From contig NZ_CP096199.1 in assembly GCF_023195835.1 (NCBI RefSeq), positions 62,001 to 126,000 on the forward strand: a stretch of 64,000 nucleotides of DNA, in the 5' to 3' direction. Below, one piece after another: positions 30,609 through 40,290 of this stretch (within the stretch, counting starts at the first letter, position 1; each line of letters begins with the position of its first letter). A program made the position numbers and the translations under genes. This stretch comes from Vibrio sinaloensis. GTDB lineage: Bacteria > Pseudomonadota > Gammaproteobacteria > Enterobacterales > Vibrionaceae. The notes below the pieces were generated by a model. It did not search any database, was not told the origin of the DNA, and saw nothing but the letters and a program-made list of their open reading frames with translations.

Positions 30609-30831
30609 AGCGATACCATCGACACGTTAAGGGAGTGGGTATGAATGACCTTAGTTAAGCTTAGCGAGCTTAAGTTCTGATTTCACATTAGTTTTGACAC
30701 AGATTTCACACAAATGCCAACCAATTGATTAAACAATCGTGCAACCTTGAGCGATAAGACAAAAAGCATTGGCTTTTCGCCTCGTGGCCCCAATATAGCT
30801 AACAATAAAAAACGAAAAAGAGATTCAACGG

Positions 30832-33150
30832 ATGAGCCAAGCTATCTGTCATTTGATTGCTCAAGAACTGAGTGTTCGCCCTGAGCAAGTTACCGCTGCT
30901 GTCACTCTGATTGATGACGGCAACACTGTCCCGTTTATCGCCCGTTATCGTAAAGAGGTCACCGGAGGGTTAGATGACACCCAACTACGTAATCTCGATA
31001 GCCGCTTATCCTATTTGCGAGAGCTTGAAGAGCGACGTCAAACCATTCTCAAGTCAATTCAAGACCAAGGTAAACTTACCGATGAGCTCGCTGCTCAAAT
31101 TGAACAAGCAGACAGCAAGACGCGACTTGAAGACCTGTATCTTCCCTATAAACCAAAACGTCGCACTAAAGGCCAAATCGCGATTGAAGCGGGTCTTGAG
31201 CCCTTAGCGGAGCAACTGTGGCATCATCCGCAGACTGAACCTGAGTCGGAAGCGGCCAAGTACATCAATCCAGACCAAGGCATTGCGGATAGTAAAGCGG
31301 CGCTCGATGGCGCTCGCGCTATCATCATGGAGCGCATTGCTGAAGATGCCAACCTGTTGGAGAAAATTCGTCATTATCTTAACCGCAATGCTGAACTGGT
31401 ATCGCGCGTCGTCGCAGGGCAGGAGCAAGCTGGGGAGAAGTTTAAAGACTACTTCGAACACAACGAGCCTCTGAGTAAAGTGCCGTCTCACCGCGCACTG
31501 GCGATGCTACGTGGTCGCAACGAAGGCTTCTTAACCTTGGCGATCAATGCCGACCCTCACCAAGAAGAGGGGGCTCGACAGTCACACTGTGAAACCTTGG
31601 TAAGCGATCATTACGGCATTTCGCTGAGTAGCGCTCCGGCAGACAGTTGGCGTAAGCAGGTGATCAGTTGGGCGTGGCGAATCAAAGTGTCGATGCATAT
31701 GGAAACCGAGCTGATGGCGGCAATGAAAGAGCGCGCCGAGATTGAAGCGATTGACGTGTTTGCCAGCAACTTAAAAGACTTACTGATGGCGGCACCAGCG
31801 GGTCCACGTGCCACGCTAGGCCTCGACCCAGGTTTACGTACTGGTTGTAAAATCGCGGTGGTGGACTCGACCGGTAAAGTGCTGGCCACCGACACCATTT
31901 ATCCGCACCCGCCACAAAAGCAATATGATAAGTCGGCTCAGGTTGTGGATGCGTTGGTGCGAAAATATCAGGTTGACTTGATTGCCATTGGCAACGGCAC
32001 CGCATCACGTGAAACCGATAGCTTTGTTGCGGACCTGATTAAGCGCGGCAATCTCAAGGTGCAAAAAATCATGGTCAGTGAAGCGGGAGCCTCGGTTTAC
32101 TCTGCGTCTGAGCTGGCGGCAAAAGAGTTTCCAAACTTGGATGTGTCGCTGCGCGGCGCCGTGTCGATTGCGCGTCGTTTGCAAGACCCACTGGCTGAGT
32201 TGGTGAAAATTGACCCGAAATCAATTGGTGTCGGTCAGTATCAGCACGATGTGAGCCAATCTCTGTTGGCCAAGCGACTGGATGCGGTGGTCGAAGACTG
32301 TGTGAATGCAGTTGGGGTGGATGTGAACACCGCCTCTCCCGCCTTGTTGACACGGGTGGCCGGTTTGTCTAACACCCTGGCGCAGAATATTGTTGACTAT
32401 CGCGATGCCAACGGCCGTTTTGACAGTCGTACGACCTTGAAAAAAGTGGCGCGCTTGGGGCCAAAAGCCTTTGAGCAGTGTGCGGGTTTCTTGCGCATTA
32501 TGGATGGAAAGAATCCGCTCGATGCGTCTGCTGTTCACCCTGAAGCGTATCCGGTGGTCAAAGCGATCGCAGAGAAGAATCAAAAGAATGTCAAAGCTCT
32601 GATTGGTGACACTCAGTTCCTTCGTACTCTGCATGCGGTCGACTATACCAATGATAATTTTGGTGTGCCGACCGTCACCGACATTATCAAAGAGCTGGAT
32701 AAACCTGGTCGCGATCCACGACCTGAGTTCAAAACCGCGACCTTTGCCGAGGGGGTCAACCAAGTGTCTGATCTCGAACCGGGGATGATTTTGGAGGGCG
32801 TGGTGTCGAACGTGGCCAATTTTGGTGCCTTTGTCGATATTGGCGTGCACCAAGATGGTTTAGTGCATATTTCGGCGCTGACTGATCGCTTCGTATCGGA
32901 CCCGCGTGACGTGGTTAAAGCCGGTGATATCGTCAAAGTGAAAGTGATGGAAGTGGACGTACAGCGTAAGCGGATTGGTCTGTCGATGCGTTTGAATGAT
33001 GAACCAGGGCAAGATAACCGCTCGCAGCGTTCAAGTACGCCGCGAGATCAGCAGCGCCAAGCGCAAAAGCCGCGTCGTCGCGACGAGTCTCAAGGCAATA
33101 GCGCAATGGGTGGCGCCTTTGCTGCGGCTTTTGCCAAAGCGAAACGTTAA
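30832..33150 (+). CDS. tex: Tex transcription accessory / S1 RNA-binding protein
   Basis: This is a 772-residue cytoplasmic nucleic-acid-binding protein of the Tex/Spt6-like family. It has a helical N-terminal region, a YqgF/RuvC-like domain ([18 protein letters not shown] near residue 330), helix-hairpin-helix motifs ([16 protein letters not shown] and [14 protein letters not shown]) and a C-terminal S1 domain ([17 protein letters not shown]), followed by a basic, low-complexity tail. It is monocistronic and followed by a strong terminator. Relatives affect gene expression and virulence, but the exact mechanism is unsettled. Confidence 0.97.
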   Translation: MSQAICHLIAQELSVRPEQVTAAVTLIDDGNTVPFIARYRKEVTGGLDDTQLRNLDSRLSYLRELEERRQTILKSIQDQGKLTDELAAQIEQADSKTRLEDLYLPYKPKRRTKGQIAIEAGLEPLAEQLWHHPQTEPESEAAKYINPDQGIADSKAALDGARAIIMERIAEDANLLEKIRHYLNRNAELVSRVVAGQEQAGEKFKDYFEHNEPLSKVPSHRALAMLRGRNEGFLTLAINADPHQEEGARQSHCETLVSDHYGISLSSAPADSWRKQVISWAWRIKVSMHMETELMAAMKERAEIEAIDVFASNLKDLLMAAPAGPRATLGLDPGLRTGCKIAVVDSTGKVLATDTIYPHPPQKQYDKSAQVVDALVRKYQVDLIAIGNGTASRETDSFVADLIKRGNLKVQKIMVSEAGASVYSASELAAKEFPNLDVSLRGAVSIARRLQDPLAELVKIDPKSIGVGQYQHDVSQSLLAKRLDAVVEDCVNAVGVDVNTASPALLTRVAGLSNTLAQNIVDYRDANGRFDSRTTLKKVARLGPKAFEQCAGFLRIMDGKNPLDASAVHPEAYPVVKAIAEKNQKNVKALIGDTQFLRTLHAVDYTNDNFGVPTVTDIIKELDKPGRDPRPEFKTATFAEGVNQVSDLEPGMILEGVVSNVANFGAFVDIGVHQDGLVHISALTDRFVSDPRDVVKAGDIVKVKVMEVDVQRKRIGLSMRLNDEPGQDNRSQRSSTPRDQQRQAQKPRRRDESQGNSAMGGAFAAAFAKAKR

Positions 33151-33183
33151 TCGCTAATCGCCGATAAGTATAGTAAAAAAAAC

Positions 33184-33221
33184 AAATCCCCGTGAGTAGC
33201 GATACTGACGGGGATTTTTTT
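33184..33221 (+). terminator. Terminator of tex
   Basis: The stem AAATCCCCGT/ACGGGGATTT with a 14-nt loop is followed by a T-run, 33 bp after the tex stop codon. Confidence 0.88.
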
Positions 33222-33260
33222 CGGGCATTACGCCATCAGCCGTTAAGGGTTGATGACGTA

Positions 33261-33731
33261 CTACAACACCGCAATGACATCAGAGGGAGTGTTGGGGGCC
33301 ACAGCGTCGCCGTAATGAAACTTGATCACGGTCCGCCGCTTTTCCATTGTCCCTTCTGTTATCGCCGCATCGATTATGCGTTTCGGCAAGCGAAAGCGCA
33401 TGGCGTAGCCTTTACCTTGATGTTCGCTATAACTATCGAGTGCCAGCAATTGAAATAGCCTGTCGAGTGTATCTTGAGGCTCTTCCTGATAAATCGACAC
33501 CGACTCGCCACTCTGTTCCGTCTCATAGCTGGGATGCTCTGAGGGGTCCCATGACGACTGCTTGCGCCGTTTTTCATCTGCAGTCACTTTCCGTTCTGCG
33601 TTGCTCTTGGTCAATGCAATGGTCGGGGCAACCGGCTCACGAACTTTATTGTCGCGCGCTGCTTGCTCCGTTTGCACATTAACCGATGGGGCGATGAGTG
33701 GAACACTTACGTTCGTCGGTGATACGAGCAT
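33261..33731 (-). CDS. Conserved hypothetical protein (cytoplasmic, 156 aa)
   Basis: I do not recognise a characterised family. The N-terminal 70 residues are low in hydrophobicity and rich in Val, Pro, Thr and Lys (starting MLVSPTNVSVPLIAPSVN); the middle is acidic; the C-terminal 50 residues include AMRFRLPKRIIDAAITEG and a basic patch. There is no signal peptide, membrane segment or cysteine. GAGGAG precedes the ATG, which supports real translation. It lies downstream of bioH on the same strand, 89 bp away, and converges on tex. Confidence 0.75.
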   Translation of the reverse strand: MLVSPTNVSVPLIAPSVNVQTEQAARDNKVREPVAPTIALTKSNAERKVTADEKRRKQSSWDPSEHPSYETEQSGESVSIYQEEPQDTLDRLFQLLALDSYSEHQGKGYAMRFRLPKRIIDAAITEGTMEKRRTVIKFHYGDAVAPNTPSDVIAVL

Positions 33732-33820
33732 CGTTTAATCTCCTCACGCCCAACCGGCAGAGTCACAACTCTTTCGGTTAGTCTATTTATCGACCAGCTT
33801 TGCTAAATGTTTAGTTGATT

Positions 33821-34648
33821 TTACGCATTGTTGTTGATTGACATTGAGTTACACAATGTCGCCTCACTGCCGATAAATCGCTGCACTTGCTCGCAGAAGG
33901 ATTCAAACTCGGTCATAAAAGGGGCGTGTGAAGAGGCGCTGAACACATGGCTTTGGCTCCGTGGATTAAGGCTATCGACGTCATTGGCCACTTTGACTGG
34001 CACTAACCCATCAAGACGGCCATACAAGCGCAGCATCGGCATGGTTAGCTCACTCAAACGGTGGCGATAGTCAAGATCACCGAGCAGGTTTAAGCCCGAG
34101 AGCAAGGAGGTAGGGTTTGGCGTTGGACGTGACAACACGGCTTGCTTGAGCTGCTTAACATCTTGGCGCGCAGAGGGGCTGCCCATGGCTTGCAGCGCCA
34201 TAAAGCGCTCTATGGTCAATTGGAAGTTGTCGACCAACTGCTCGGTAAAGGCATTGAGTACCTTAGGTTGAATGCCGCGCCAAGATTTTTGCGCGGCAAA
34301 TTTGGGTGAGCTTGCTACCGTGATCAGTTTGCTGACTCGCTGTGGATGATTCAGGGCAATATGTGTCGCTACCAGTCCGCCCAGTGACCAGCCGAGCCAA
34401 ATTGCTTGTTGCGGTGCACCCTCAAGCACTTGCTTGGTCAAGTCTTCCATGCCGATAAATTCGGTGTGATGACTGTGTCCAAAGCCGGGCAGATCGACGA
34501 CATGCACACGGTAGTGCTGACTGAGCGCGTCGACACTTTGTTGCCATACTGCGCCATTCATTCCCCAACCGTGCACTAAGACCAGATCTTGTCCTTGGCC
34601 GCTCACTTGCCAAAACAGCCCCGGCTGTTTGCTCTCACTTTGTTGCAC
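33821..34648 (-). CDS. bioH: Pimeloyl-[acyl-carrier protein] methyl ester esterase BioH
   Basis: This alpha/beta hydrolase removes the methyl ester from pimeloyl-ACP methyl ester in biotin synthesis. It shows the oxyanion segment LVHGWGMNGAVW, the nucleophile elbow GWSLGG, the acid in YGRLDGLVP and the catalytic His in SHAPFM. The GTG at 34648 has AGGA eight bases upstream; an in-frame ATG at 34657 has its AGG immediately adjacent, so the start is not certain (275 versus 278 residues). It is divergent from comF, as in other gammaproteobacteria. Confidence 0.93.
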   Translation of the reverse strand: MQQSESKQPGLFWQVSGQGQDLVLVHGWGMNGAVWQQSVDALSQHYRVHVVDLPGFGHSHHTEFIGMEDLTKQVLEGAPQQAIWLGWSLGGLVATHIALNHPQRVSKLITVASSPKFAAQKSWRGIQPKVLNAFTEQLVDNFQLTIERFMALQAMGSPSARQDVKQLKQAVLSRPTPNPTSLLSGLNLLGDLDYRHRLSELTMPMLRLYGRLDGLVPVKVANDVDSLNPRSQSHVFSASSHAPFMTEFESFCEQVQRFIGSEATLCNSMSINNNA

Positions 34649-34693
34649 TTTATTCATCCTTTCTTGATTCGACTGCGTGTCACACTGTGGCTG

Positions 34694-35416
34694 ATGCCCA
34701 CTTCAAGCGAGCTCATGTTAGCGCAAATATTCCACAAATACATCGCGGACCTGTTGCCCAGCCATTGCGAGCTATGTTTGCTGCCGATACAAGCGCAGGC
34801 GCAGTCTGCCAGTTTCTGTCACGCGTGTTTGGCTTACTTTGCGCCGATAGAGCGTTGTCAGCGCTGTGGTTTGCCTTGTGTTGGTGAGCCGGAGCAGTGT
34901 GGCCAGTGCTTAACCCATCCCCCGCTCTGGCAGCGGCTTTATTGTGTCGGTGATTACCAAGCGCCGCTGGCAAGTTATGTTCAGCGGTTGAAGTATCAGC
35001 GTCAGTTCTGGCAAGCAGACAAACTGGCAAAGCTGCTCAGTCCTCAAGTCACCGAGCCCGCCGAGCTTATCACTTATGTCCCTTTGCATTGGCAGCGCTG
35101 CGCTAGGCGTGGATTCAATCAAAGTGAACGTCTCGCCCACGCCCTGTCCAAGCAACTCGCTATTCCTTTAGCGAACGTGTTCTCTCGCACTCGCGTCACG
35201 CGCCCGCAGCAAGGGCTAACTCGCACGCAGCGTTTGGATAATCTCAGCGACGCATTTGCCCTGACATCACTACCCAATGTGAACCGAGTAGCGATTGTGG
35301 ATGATGTGGTCACCACAGGCACGACCGTGCATCATTTGTGCAAATTATTGCTTGATGCTGGGGTGAAAAATGTCGATATTTACTGCATTTGCCGCACTCC
35401 AGAGCCATCGAGTTAG
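34694..35416 (+). CDS. comF: ComF/GntX family phosphoribosyltransferase-like protein
   Basis: This 240-residue protein has an N-terminal zinc-binding region with cysteine pairs (CELC, CHAC, CQRC, CGQC) and a C-terminal PRTase domain with the PRPP loop VAIVDDVVTTGTTVH. ComF family members are needed for natural transformation in several bacteria, including vibrios, where single-stranded DNA uptake into the cytoplasm is the proposed step. I start at ATG 34694; another ATG at 34715 is possible. The frame extends upstream into bioH without support. It is followed by nfuA. Confidence 0.9.
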   Translation: MPTSSELMLAQIFHKYIADLLPSHCELCLLPIQAQAQSASFCHACLAYFAPIERCQRCGLPCVGEPEQCGQCLTHPPLWQRLYCVGDYQAPLASYVQRLKYQRQFWQADKLAKLLSPQVTEPAELITYVPLHWQRCARRGFNQSERLAHALSKQLAIPLANVFSRTRVTRPQQGLTRTQRLDNLSDAFALTSLPNVNRVAIVDDVVTTGTTVHHLCKLLLDAGVKNVDIYCICRTPEPSS

Positions 35417-35502
35417 CCGAATTTTTGCAAAAGGCTAGATCTATGAATTTTCAGGAGTAGAATGGTCAACTAATAGCCTACAAAATTACTCAGGTATTCG
35501 TC

Positions 35503-36090
35503 GTGTCAAATACAATTACTATTACTGAAACTGCCCAAAAACATTTTGCTAACCTGCTCAGCCAGCAGCCAGAAGGGACCAACATCCGTGTGTTCGTTGT
35601 GAATCCTGGCACGCAAAACGCAGAGTGTGGTGTCTCTTACTGCCCGCAAGAAGCGATTGAATCGACAGACACAGAGTTCGCTTTCGAGGGCTTCTCCGCT
35701 TACGTTGATGAGTTGAGCTTGCCTTTCCTTGAAGATGCAGAGATCGATTTTGTAACGGACAAAATGGGCTCACAGCTGACATTGAAAGCACCGAACGCCA
35801 AAATGCGCAAAGTCGCTGATGATGCGCCTTTAGTTGAGCGCGTTGAATATGCGATCCAAACTCAAGTCAATCCTCAGTTAGCTGGTCATGGTGGTCACGT
35901 AAATCTGGTCGAAATCACGGATGACGGTGTGGCGATTGTTGCGTTTGGCGGCGGTTGTAACGGTTGTTCTATGGTCGACGTTACGCTGAAAGAGGGCATC
36001 GAAAAAGAGCTGCTGCAACAGTTTGCCGGCGAGCTAACAGCGGTACGTGATGCAACCGAGCACGACCGTGGTGAGCACTCTTATTACTAA
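35503..36090 (+). CDS. nfuA: Fe-S biogenesis protein NfuA
   Basis: This is a 4Fe-4S carrier that repairs and delivers clusters under stress. The N-terminal A-type-like domain (about residues 1-95) here contains Cys residues in CGVSYCPQ, and the C-terminal Nfu domain has the cluster-binding CNGCSM. The length is 195 residues from a GTG start. The gene order bioH/comF/nfuA is conserved in gammaproteobacteria. The last base of its stop codon is also the first base of a 163-bp hairpin element, and the likely terminator lies beyond that element. Confidence 0.97.
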   Translation: MSNTITITETAQKHFANLLSQQPEGTNIRVFVVNPGTQNAECGVSYCPQEAIESTDTEFAFEGFSAYVDELSLPFLEDAEIDFVTDKMGSQLTLKAPNAKMRKVADDAPLVERVEYAIQTQVNPQLAGHGGHVNLVEITDDGVAIVAFGGGCNGCSMVDVTLKEGIEKELLQQFAGELTAVRDATEHDRGEHSYY

Positions 36091-36252
36091 TACCAAACGG
36101 GATAAATAGGTGAGCAGATAATTGCGCAGGAAAAATTGCTGAGAGCAAGGCATAGATTGCAGCTAGCTAGTTGACCTACCTACAAAATCTATAACGACGC
36201 TATCAGCGATTTTAACCAGCAAGAATGACCAGATATTTATGCTGTTTGGTAT
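36090..36252. mobile_element. MITE-like hairpin element behind nfuA
   Basis: This 163-bp element has terminal inverted repeats beginning ATACCAAAC and continuing to ATAAATA on both ends, with two mismatches in the first 19 bases. Pairing extends inward: AAAATTGCTGAGAGC on one arm faces AAAATCGCTGATAGC on the other, and both run into ATAGATT. The whole element can therefore fold into one long imperfect hairpin. It has no coding capacity. It lies between the nfuA stop codon and the terminator at 36280-36309. Confidence 0.75.
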
Positions 36253-36279
36253 ACTTCATTTAACCGAATGAAATACATA

Positions 36280-36309
36280 GGGTTGGCTTCAAGGCGAACC
36301 CTTTTTTTT
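36280..36309 (+). terminator. Terminator of nfuA, displaced by the hairpin element
   Basis: The stem GGGTTGGC/GCGAACCC (one mismatch) is followed by eight T. It lies 190 bp past nfuA because the hairpin element occupies the space between. Confidence 0.8.
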
Positions 36310-36371
36310 GATTTCAAACCCGGTTGTTTTCTCATATATTAAGAACTCTCTCGGTGCTAAGGAGCAAACTT

Positions 36372-36932
36372 GTGGCAAAAAGGACTCCACCAGATATTCT
36401 GGCCAAACACACGGTCGCGCAATCTCGATTGTTCGCGATTGAAGCGCTCGATTTGCGTTTTAGCAATGGTGAGCAACGAACCTATGAACGAATGAAACCG
36501 AGTGGTCGCAATGCGGTGATGATGGTGCCGGTGACCGAACAAGGTGATCTGTTGCTGGTTCGAGAATATGCCGCTGGCACTGAGCGTTATGAGTTGGGGT
36601 TTCCTAAAGGGCTGATAGACCCAGGTGAGAGCGCCGAACAAGCGGCAGTGCGTGAGCTGAAAGAGGAAATCGGTTACGGCGCACACACGCTGACACCACT
36701 AAAAGAAGTGGTTTTAGCGCCGTCTTATTTCTCGAGTAAAATGACCCTATTTATCGCTCAAGATCTATACTCAGAACAATTACAAGGTGATGAGCCTGAG
36801 CCGTTAGACGTGGTCCGTTGGCCCCTTGCTCAGGCAGAAGAGTTGCTAACGCACCTAGATTTTAGTGAAGCGCGCAGTATTACCGCGCTGCTGCTTGCCT
36901 TGCGTAATCTTACATCGAATCAGACCCGCTAG
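36372..36932 (+). CDS. nudE: ADP compounds hydrolase NudE
   Basis: This is a Nudix hydrolase of ADP-ribose, Ap3A, NADH and related compounds. The Nudix box is complete (GLIDPGESAEQAAVRELKEE and IG). The NudE-like flanks REYAAGTERYELGFPKG and APSYFSSKM are clear. The GTG at 36372 follows AAGGAG at eight bases and gives the 186 residues of E. coli NudE; the frame is open further upstream but without similarity. It is followed by cysQ, a conserved pair. Confidence 0.96.
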   Translation: MAKRTPPDILAKHTVAQSRLFAIEALDLRFSNGEQRTYERMKPSGRNAVMMVPVTEQGDLLLVREYAAGTERYELGFPKGLIDPGESAEQAAVRELKEEIGYGAHTLTPLKEVVLAPSYFSSKMTLFIAQDLYSEQLQGDEPEPLDVVRWPLAQAEELLTHLDFSEARSITALLLALRNLTSNQTR

Positions 36933-36963
36933 AGGTCACTGCGCAGCGCAATAAGGAATGTTT

Positions 36964-37791
36964 ATGCCAATAACCAAAGATCTCTCTCATCATTTACCCG
37001 CTGTGATAGAAATTGCCCGCTCCGCAGGGCAACTTATCCTCGAAATATACGAGAAAAAAGAGTACCAAGAGTATACCAAAAGTGACGAAACACCGGTCAC
37101 CAGTGCTGATATCGCAGCCCACAAGTTGATAACGGAAAAGCTCTCTGAGCTGGCACCCGAGATCCCGGTATTGTCTGAAGAAGATGCAGATATTAGCTTA
37201 GAGCAGCGCTCTCAATGGCGTCGTTACTGGTTGGTGGACCCACTCGATGGCACTCAAGAATTTATTGCTCGCAGTGGCGACTTTGCCACCATTATCGCGC
37301 TGGTGGAAAACAACAAACCAGTGATGGGGGTAGTGTACGGGCCTGTGTCTGGGGTTACTTACTACGCTTATCATGGTAAAGGCGCCTGGAAGATACCGGA
37401 TCTTGACCAAAATGTGCGGATCAAAACTCACAGTCATGATGGTCAATCCAGCCCAATCGCGATGGCGATCAGTCGCCGTCAAGACATTAACCGCATTACC
37501 CGCCGTTTGAGCAGTGAGTGGAATTACGATCTCGTCCCACTCGGCTCAGCTGCACTTAAAGCGTGCTTAGTGGCCGAAGGTGCGGTCGATTGCTATTTAC
37601 GCCTTGGCCCGACCGGGGAGTGGGATACGGCCGCGACGCAATGTATTGTCGAAGAAGCGGGGGGGCGCATTCTTAGCACTCACCTCGACCCTTTGTCTTA
37701 CAACGAGCGCGATACTTTGGAGAACCCAAACTTTATTGTGTTAGGTGATGAAAACCTGCCATGGGATGGGATTTTGCAGGTTAAGGATTGA
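36964..37791 (+). CDS. cysQ: 3'(2'),5'-bisphosphate nucleotidase CysQ
   Basis: This inositol-monophosphatase-fold enzyme removes 3'-phosphoadenosine 5'-phosphate, a by-product of sulfate assimilation. Metal-binding motifs are visible: LSEEDAD, DPLDGTQEF and WDTAATQCIVEEAGG. The start is the ATG at 36964 because AAGGA is six bases upstream; the ATG at 36958 touches that site. The length is 275 residues. It lies 31 bp after nudE. Downstream is the first of the repeat-rich gaps. Confidence 0.96.
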   Translation: MPITKDLSHHLPAVIEIARSAGQLILEIYEKKEYQEYTKSDETPVTSADIAAHKLITEKLSELAPEIPVLSEEDADISLEQRSQWRRYWLVDPLDGTQEFIARSGDFATIIALVENNKPVMGVVYGPVSGVTYYAYHGKGAWKIPDLDQNVRIKTHSHDGQSSPIAMAISRRQDINRITRRLSSEWNYDLVPLGSAALKACLVAEGAVDCYLRLGPTGEWDTAATQCIVEEAGGRILSTHLDPLSYNERDTLENPNFIVLGDENLPWDGILQVKD

Positions 37792-37797
37792 GAGCGG

Positions 37798-37858
37798 GCT
37801 CCGCCCTGCGAGAATTTAGAGCGCTTCGCTTCGAGATCGGGCTTCGCCCTTCGAGAGG
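37798..37858. repeat. GGGC-NNN-GCCC palindromic units after cysQ
   Basis: Two copies of a short palindrome (GGGCTCCGCCC and GGGCTTCGCCC) flank a CTTCGCTTCGAG segment. Related units occur at 40211-40220 (degenerate) and 53090-53155. They lie beside the heptamer arrays but are a separate element. Confidence 0.6.
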
Positions 37859-37928
37859 TGCACGTTATAACTGCTGAGTAGGTATCTGATACAGAGTTTG
37901 TTGTTAGGGACTTACGTCTTAAATGCGG

Positions 37929-37955
37929 AAAAAGGTTGACGCCTTAATGTCAACC
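37929..37955 (-). terminator. Terminator of recG
   Basis: The hairpin GGTTGAC/GTCAACC is followed by five T on the minus strand. It lies about 95 bp after the recG stop; the space between is filled by the heptamer array. Confidence 0.8.
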
Positions 37956-37967
37956 TTCCAAGATTTT

Positions 37968-38050
37968 CTCGCCACTCGCCACTCGCCACTCGCCACTCGC
38001 CACTCGCCACTCGCCACTCGCCACTCGCCACTCGCCACTCGCCACTCGCT
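37968..38050 (-). repeat. Heptamer array A behind recG (unit CTCGCCA)
   Basis: This is about twelve head-to-tail copies of a 7-bp unit, CTCGCCA on the plus strand (TGGCGAG in the recG sense). The array runs into the recG stop codon at 38049-38051 and ends shortly before the recG terminator. Confidence 0.97.
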
Positions 38051-40127
38051 ATGCCTTCGAATACACATCCCGGTCGCCGAGCCAACGGTCGATGATAGCA
38101 GCGGCACTGTCGGGATAACGGTCGTGAATATGGCGTGCAATACGTTGAACTTCGGGGATTAGGCTCTGATCTCGTACTAGATCGGCAATCTTAAAATCGG
38201 CCATCCCGGTTTGCTTAGTGCCAAGTAACTCCCCTGGTCCACGAATTTCTAAATCGCGCTGCGCAATCACAAACCCATCGTTGCTCTCACGTAGAACGCC
38301 TAGTCGCTTTTGTGCGGTTTTAGACAGCGGAGCGTGATAGAGCAGCACACAGTGGCTGGCGACACTGCCTCGACCCACTCGGCCACGAAGCTGGTGCAGT
38401 TGCGCCAGACCAAGTCGTTCTGGGTTTTCGATGATCATCAAGCTCGAATTGGGCACGTCTACCCCAACTTCAATCACAGTGGTAGCGACCAATAAATGCA
38501 GCTTGTTGTCTTTAAAGTCCTGCATCACTGTTTGCTTTTCGGCAGGTTTCATTCGCCCGTGAACCAAGCCGATTTTTACATCCGGCAGTTTGCGTTGCAG
38601 CTCTTCAGCGGTATCGGCCGCTGCCTGTGCTTCCAGCACTTCCGACTCGTCAATTAAGGTGCACACCCAGTACGCCTGTTTACCTTCATTTAAGCAGGCA
38701 TGACGTACCCGTTCGACAATCTCGTCACGTTTGGTGTCGGGAATGGCGACGGTTTGGATTGGGGTGCGCCCTGGCGGCAGCTCGTCAATTACTGACGTTT
38801 CCAAATCGGCGTAAGCGGTCATGGCTAAGGTGCGTGGGATGGGGGTGGCGGTCATGATCAGCTGATGAGGAAAAGCGCCTTGTTTTTCGCCTTTTTCGCG
38901 CAGCTCAAGCCGCTGATGGACACCAAAACGGTGCTGCTCATCGATAATGACCAGCGCCAGATGGTGGAATTCCACATGCTCTTGGAACAGCGCATGGGTA
39001 CCGACGACCATTTGTGCCTCACCGCTGGCAATTTGTTCTAGCTGGGCCTGCTTTGCTTTGCCTTTGAGTTTTCCCGCCAGCCAGCCGACTTTCATCCCCA
39101 TCGGTTCTAGCCACGCAGAGAAGTTAATAGCGTGCTGCTCGGCCAGTAGTTCTGTTGGCGCCATTAACGCCACTTGATAACCATGCTCCAATGCGCGCAG
39201 TGCGGCTAGCGCGGCGACTAAGGTTTTGCCCGAGCCAACGTCGCCTTGAACCAAACGCATCATAGGATGAGGCTTCGCTAAGTCTTGCTCTATTTCTTGG
39301 ACTACGCGAGTTTGAGCTTGCGTTGGAGTAAAGGGCAGACTATTGAGGAGCTGCTGTTTGAGCGTATCGCGCGCTGCCAAGGGTAAGGCACTGTCTCGCT
39401 GGCCTTTACTGCGCACCGCGAGCATGGATAAGTTCTGCGCCAGTAACTCTTCGATAATCAAACGCACTTGCGCCGGATGTTTGCCGTTATCAAACTGCTC
39501 TAAGTCTAAGCTTGGTGGTGGACGATGAATGGTATGTAAGGCGTCGGCAAGAGTAATCTGATTGTCATACAGCCCATGGGGCAGCAGCTCCTGTACCGCC
39601 GCTTTATCGAGTAACGCCAAGGCTTGGTCAGTTAAATTGCGCAGCGTCACTTGGCGAAGCCCATCGGTGGTTGGATACACTGGCGTCAGGGTTTGCTCGA
39701 CGTCTGGCTGTTGGTGTGGTGCATAGAATTTGTAGTCAGGATGAACGATTTCCAACCCATAGCTGCCGCGTTTGACTTCGCCATAGGCGTGGACCGTTTT
39801 ACCCTCGACAAAGTTGTTTTTCATCGCGGCGGTAAAGTTGAAAAAGCGCAGCGTAATAGTGCCGTTACCATCACTGATTTTGACGGTCAGCATTTTTCGT
39901 TTGCCAAACAGGGTATCGACGCTCATCACTTTGCCCTGAACCGCAGCCCATAAACCAGCGTGCAGTTTTACCATCGGATAGATACGGGTACGGTCTTCGT
40001 AACGCAGAGGAAGGTGAAAAAGCAGGTCTTGAACAGTCATTAGCCCAACTTTTGCTAATTTCTCGGCCACTTTGGCACCAACGCCGGTCAATGACGTTAA
40101 AGGAATAGCAGACAGCAGTTGGGACAT
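38049..40127 (-). CDS. recG: ATP-dependent DNA helicase RecG
   Basis: This branch-migration helicase remodels stalled forks and recombination intermediates. It has an N-terminal wedge domain with an OB fold (about residues 60-150) and helicase motifs including Walker A (GDVGSGKT), the DEQH box (DEQHRFGVHQR), TATPIPRT and the motif VI region LHQLRGRVGRG. From ATG 40127 (MSQLLSAIPLTSLTGVG) the protein has 692 residues; the open frame extends eight codons upstream. The TAG stop is embedded in the edge of a heptamer array. Confidence 0.98.
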   Translation of the reverse strand: MSQLLSAIPLTSLTGVGAKVAEKLAKVGLMTVQDLLFHLPLRYEDRTRIYPMVKLHAGLWAAVQGKVMSVDTLFGKRKMLTVKISDGNGTITLRFFNFTAAMKNNFVEGKTVHAYGEVKRGSYGLEIVHPDYKFYAPHQQPDVEQTLTPVYPTTDGLRQVTLRNLTDQALALLDKAAVQELLPHGLYDNQITLADALHTIHRPPPSLDLEQFDNGKHPAQVRLIIEELLAQNLSMLAVRSKGQRDSALPLAARDTLKQQLLNSLPFTPTQAQTRVVQEIEQDLAKPHPMMRLVQGDVGSGKTLVAALAALRALEHGYQVALMAPTELLAEQHAINFSAWLEPMGMKVGWLAGKLKGKAKQAQLEQIASGEAQMVVGTHALFQEHVEFHHLALVIIDEQHRFGVHQRLELREKGEKQGAFPHQLIMTATPIPRTLAMTAYADLETSVIDELPPGRTPIQTVAIPDTKRDEIVERVRHACLNEGKQAYWVCTLIDESEVLEAQAAADTAEELQRKLPDVKIGLVHGRMKPAEKQTVMQDFKDNKLHLLVATTVIEVGVDVPNSSLMIIENPERLGLAQLHQLRGRVGRGSVASHCVLLYHAPLSKTAQKRLGVLRESNDGFVIAQRDLEIRGPGELLGTKQTGMADFKIADLVRDQSLIPEVQRIARHIHDRYPDSAAAIIDRWLGDRDVYSKA

Positions 40128-40290
40128 AAAAACGCTCGATAAGTCATTCACTAAGTTAGTGATAGTTAACCATTGAGCTGTGTTTTTGTACAGGGAAAAA
40201 TGGGGAGAGCTCGCGCTTCGCCCTTCGAGTATGAAGCTGCGAGTTACGAGAAATGATTATTTGACTATGGAAGTTTGTCGTTCAAAGTTT

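Noticed and set aside
32221..32853. 210-residue open frame opposite tex
   Set aside because: Shadow of the conserved S1 and HhH region of tex; no ribosome-binding site or recognisable family.
37919..38162. Open frames on both strands over array A (repeated Ala-Thr-Arg-His-Ser-Pro-Leu or Val-Ala-Ser-Gly-Glu-Trp-Arg)
   Set aside because: Produced by the heptamer repeat; they overlap recG and its terminator.
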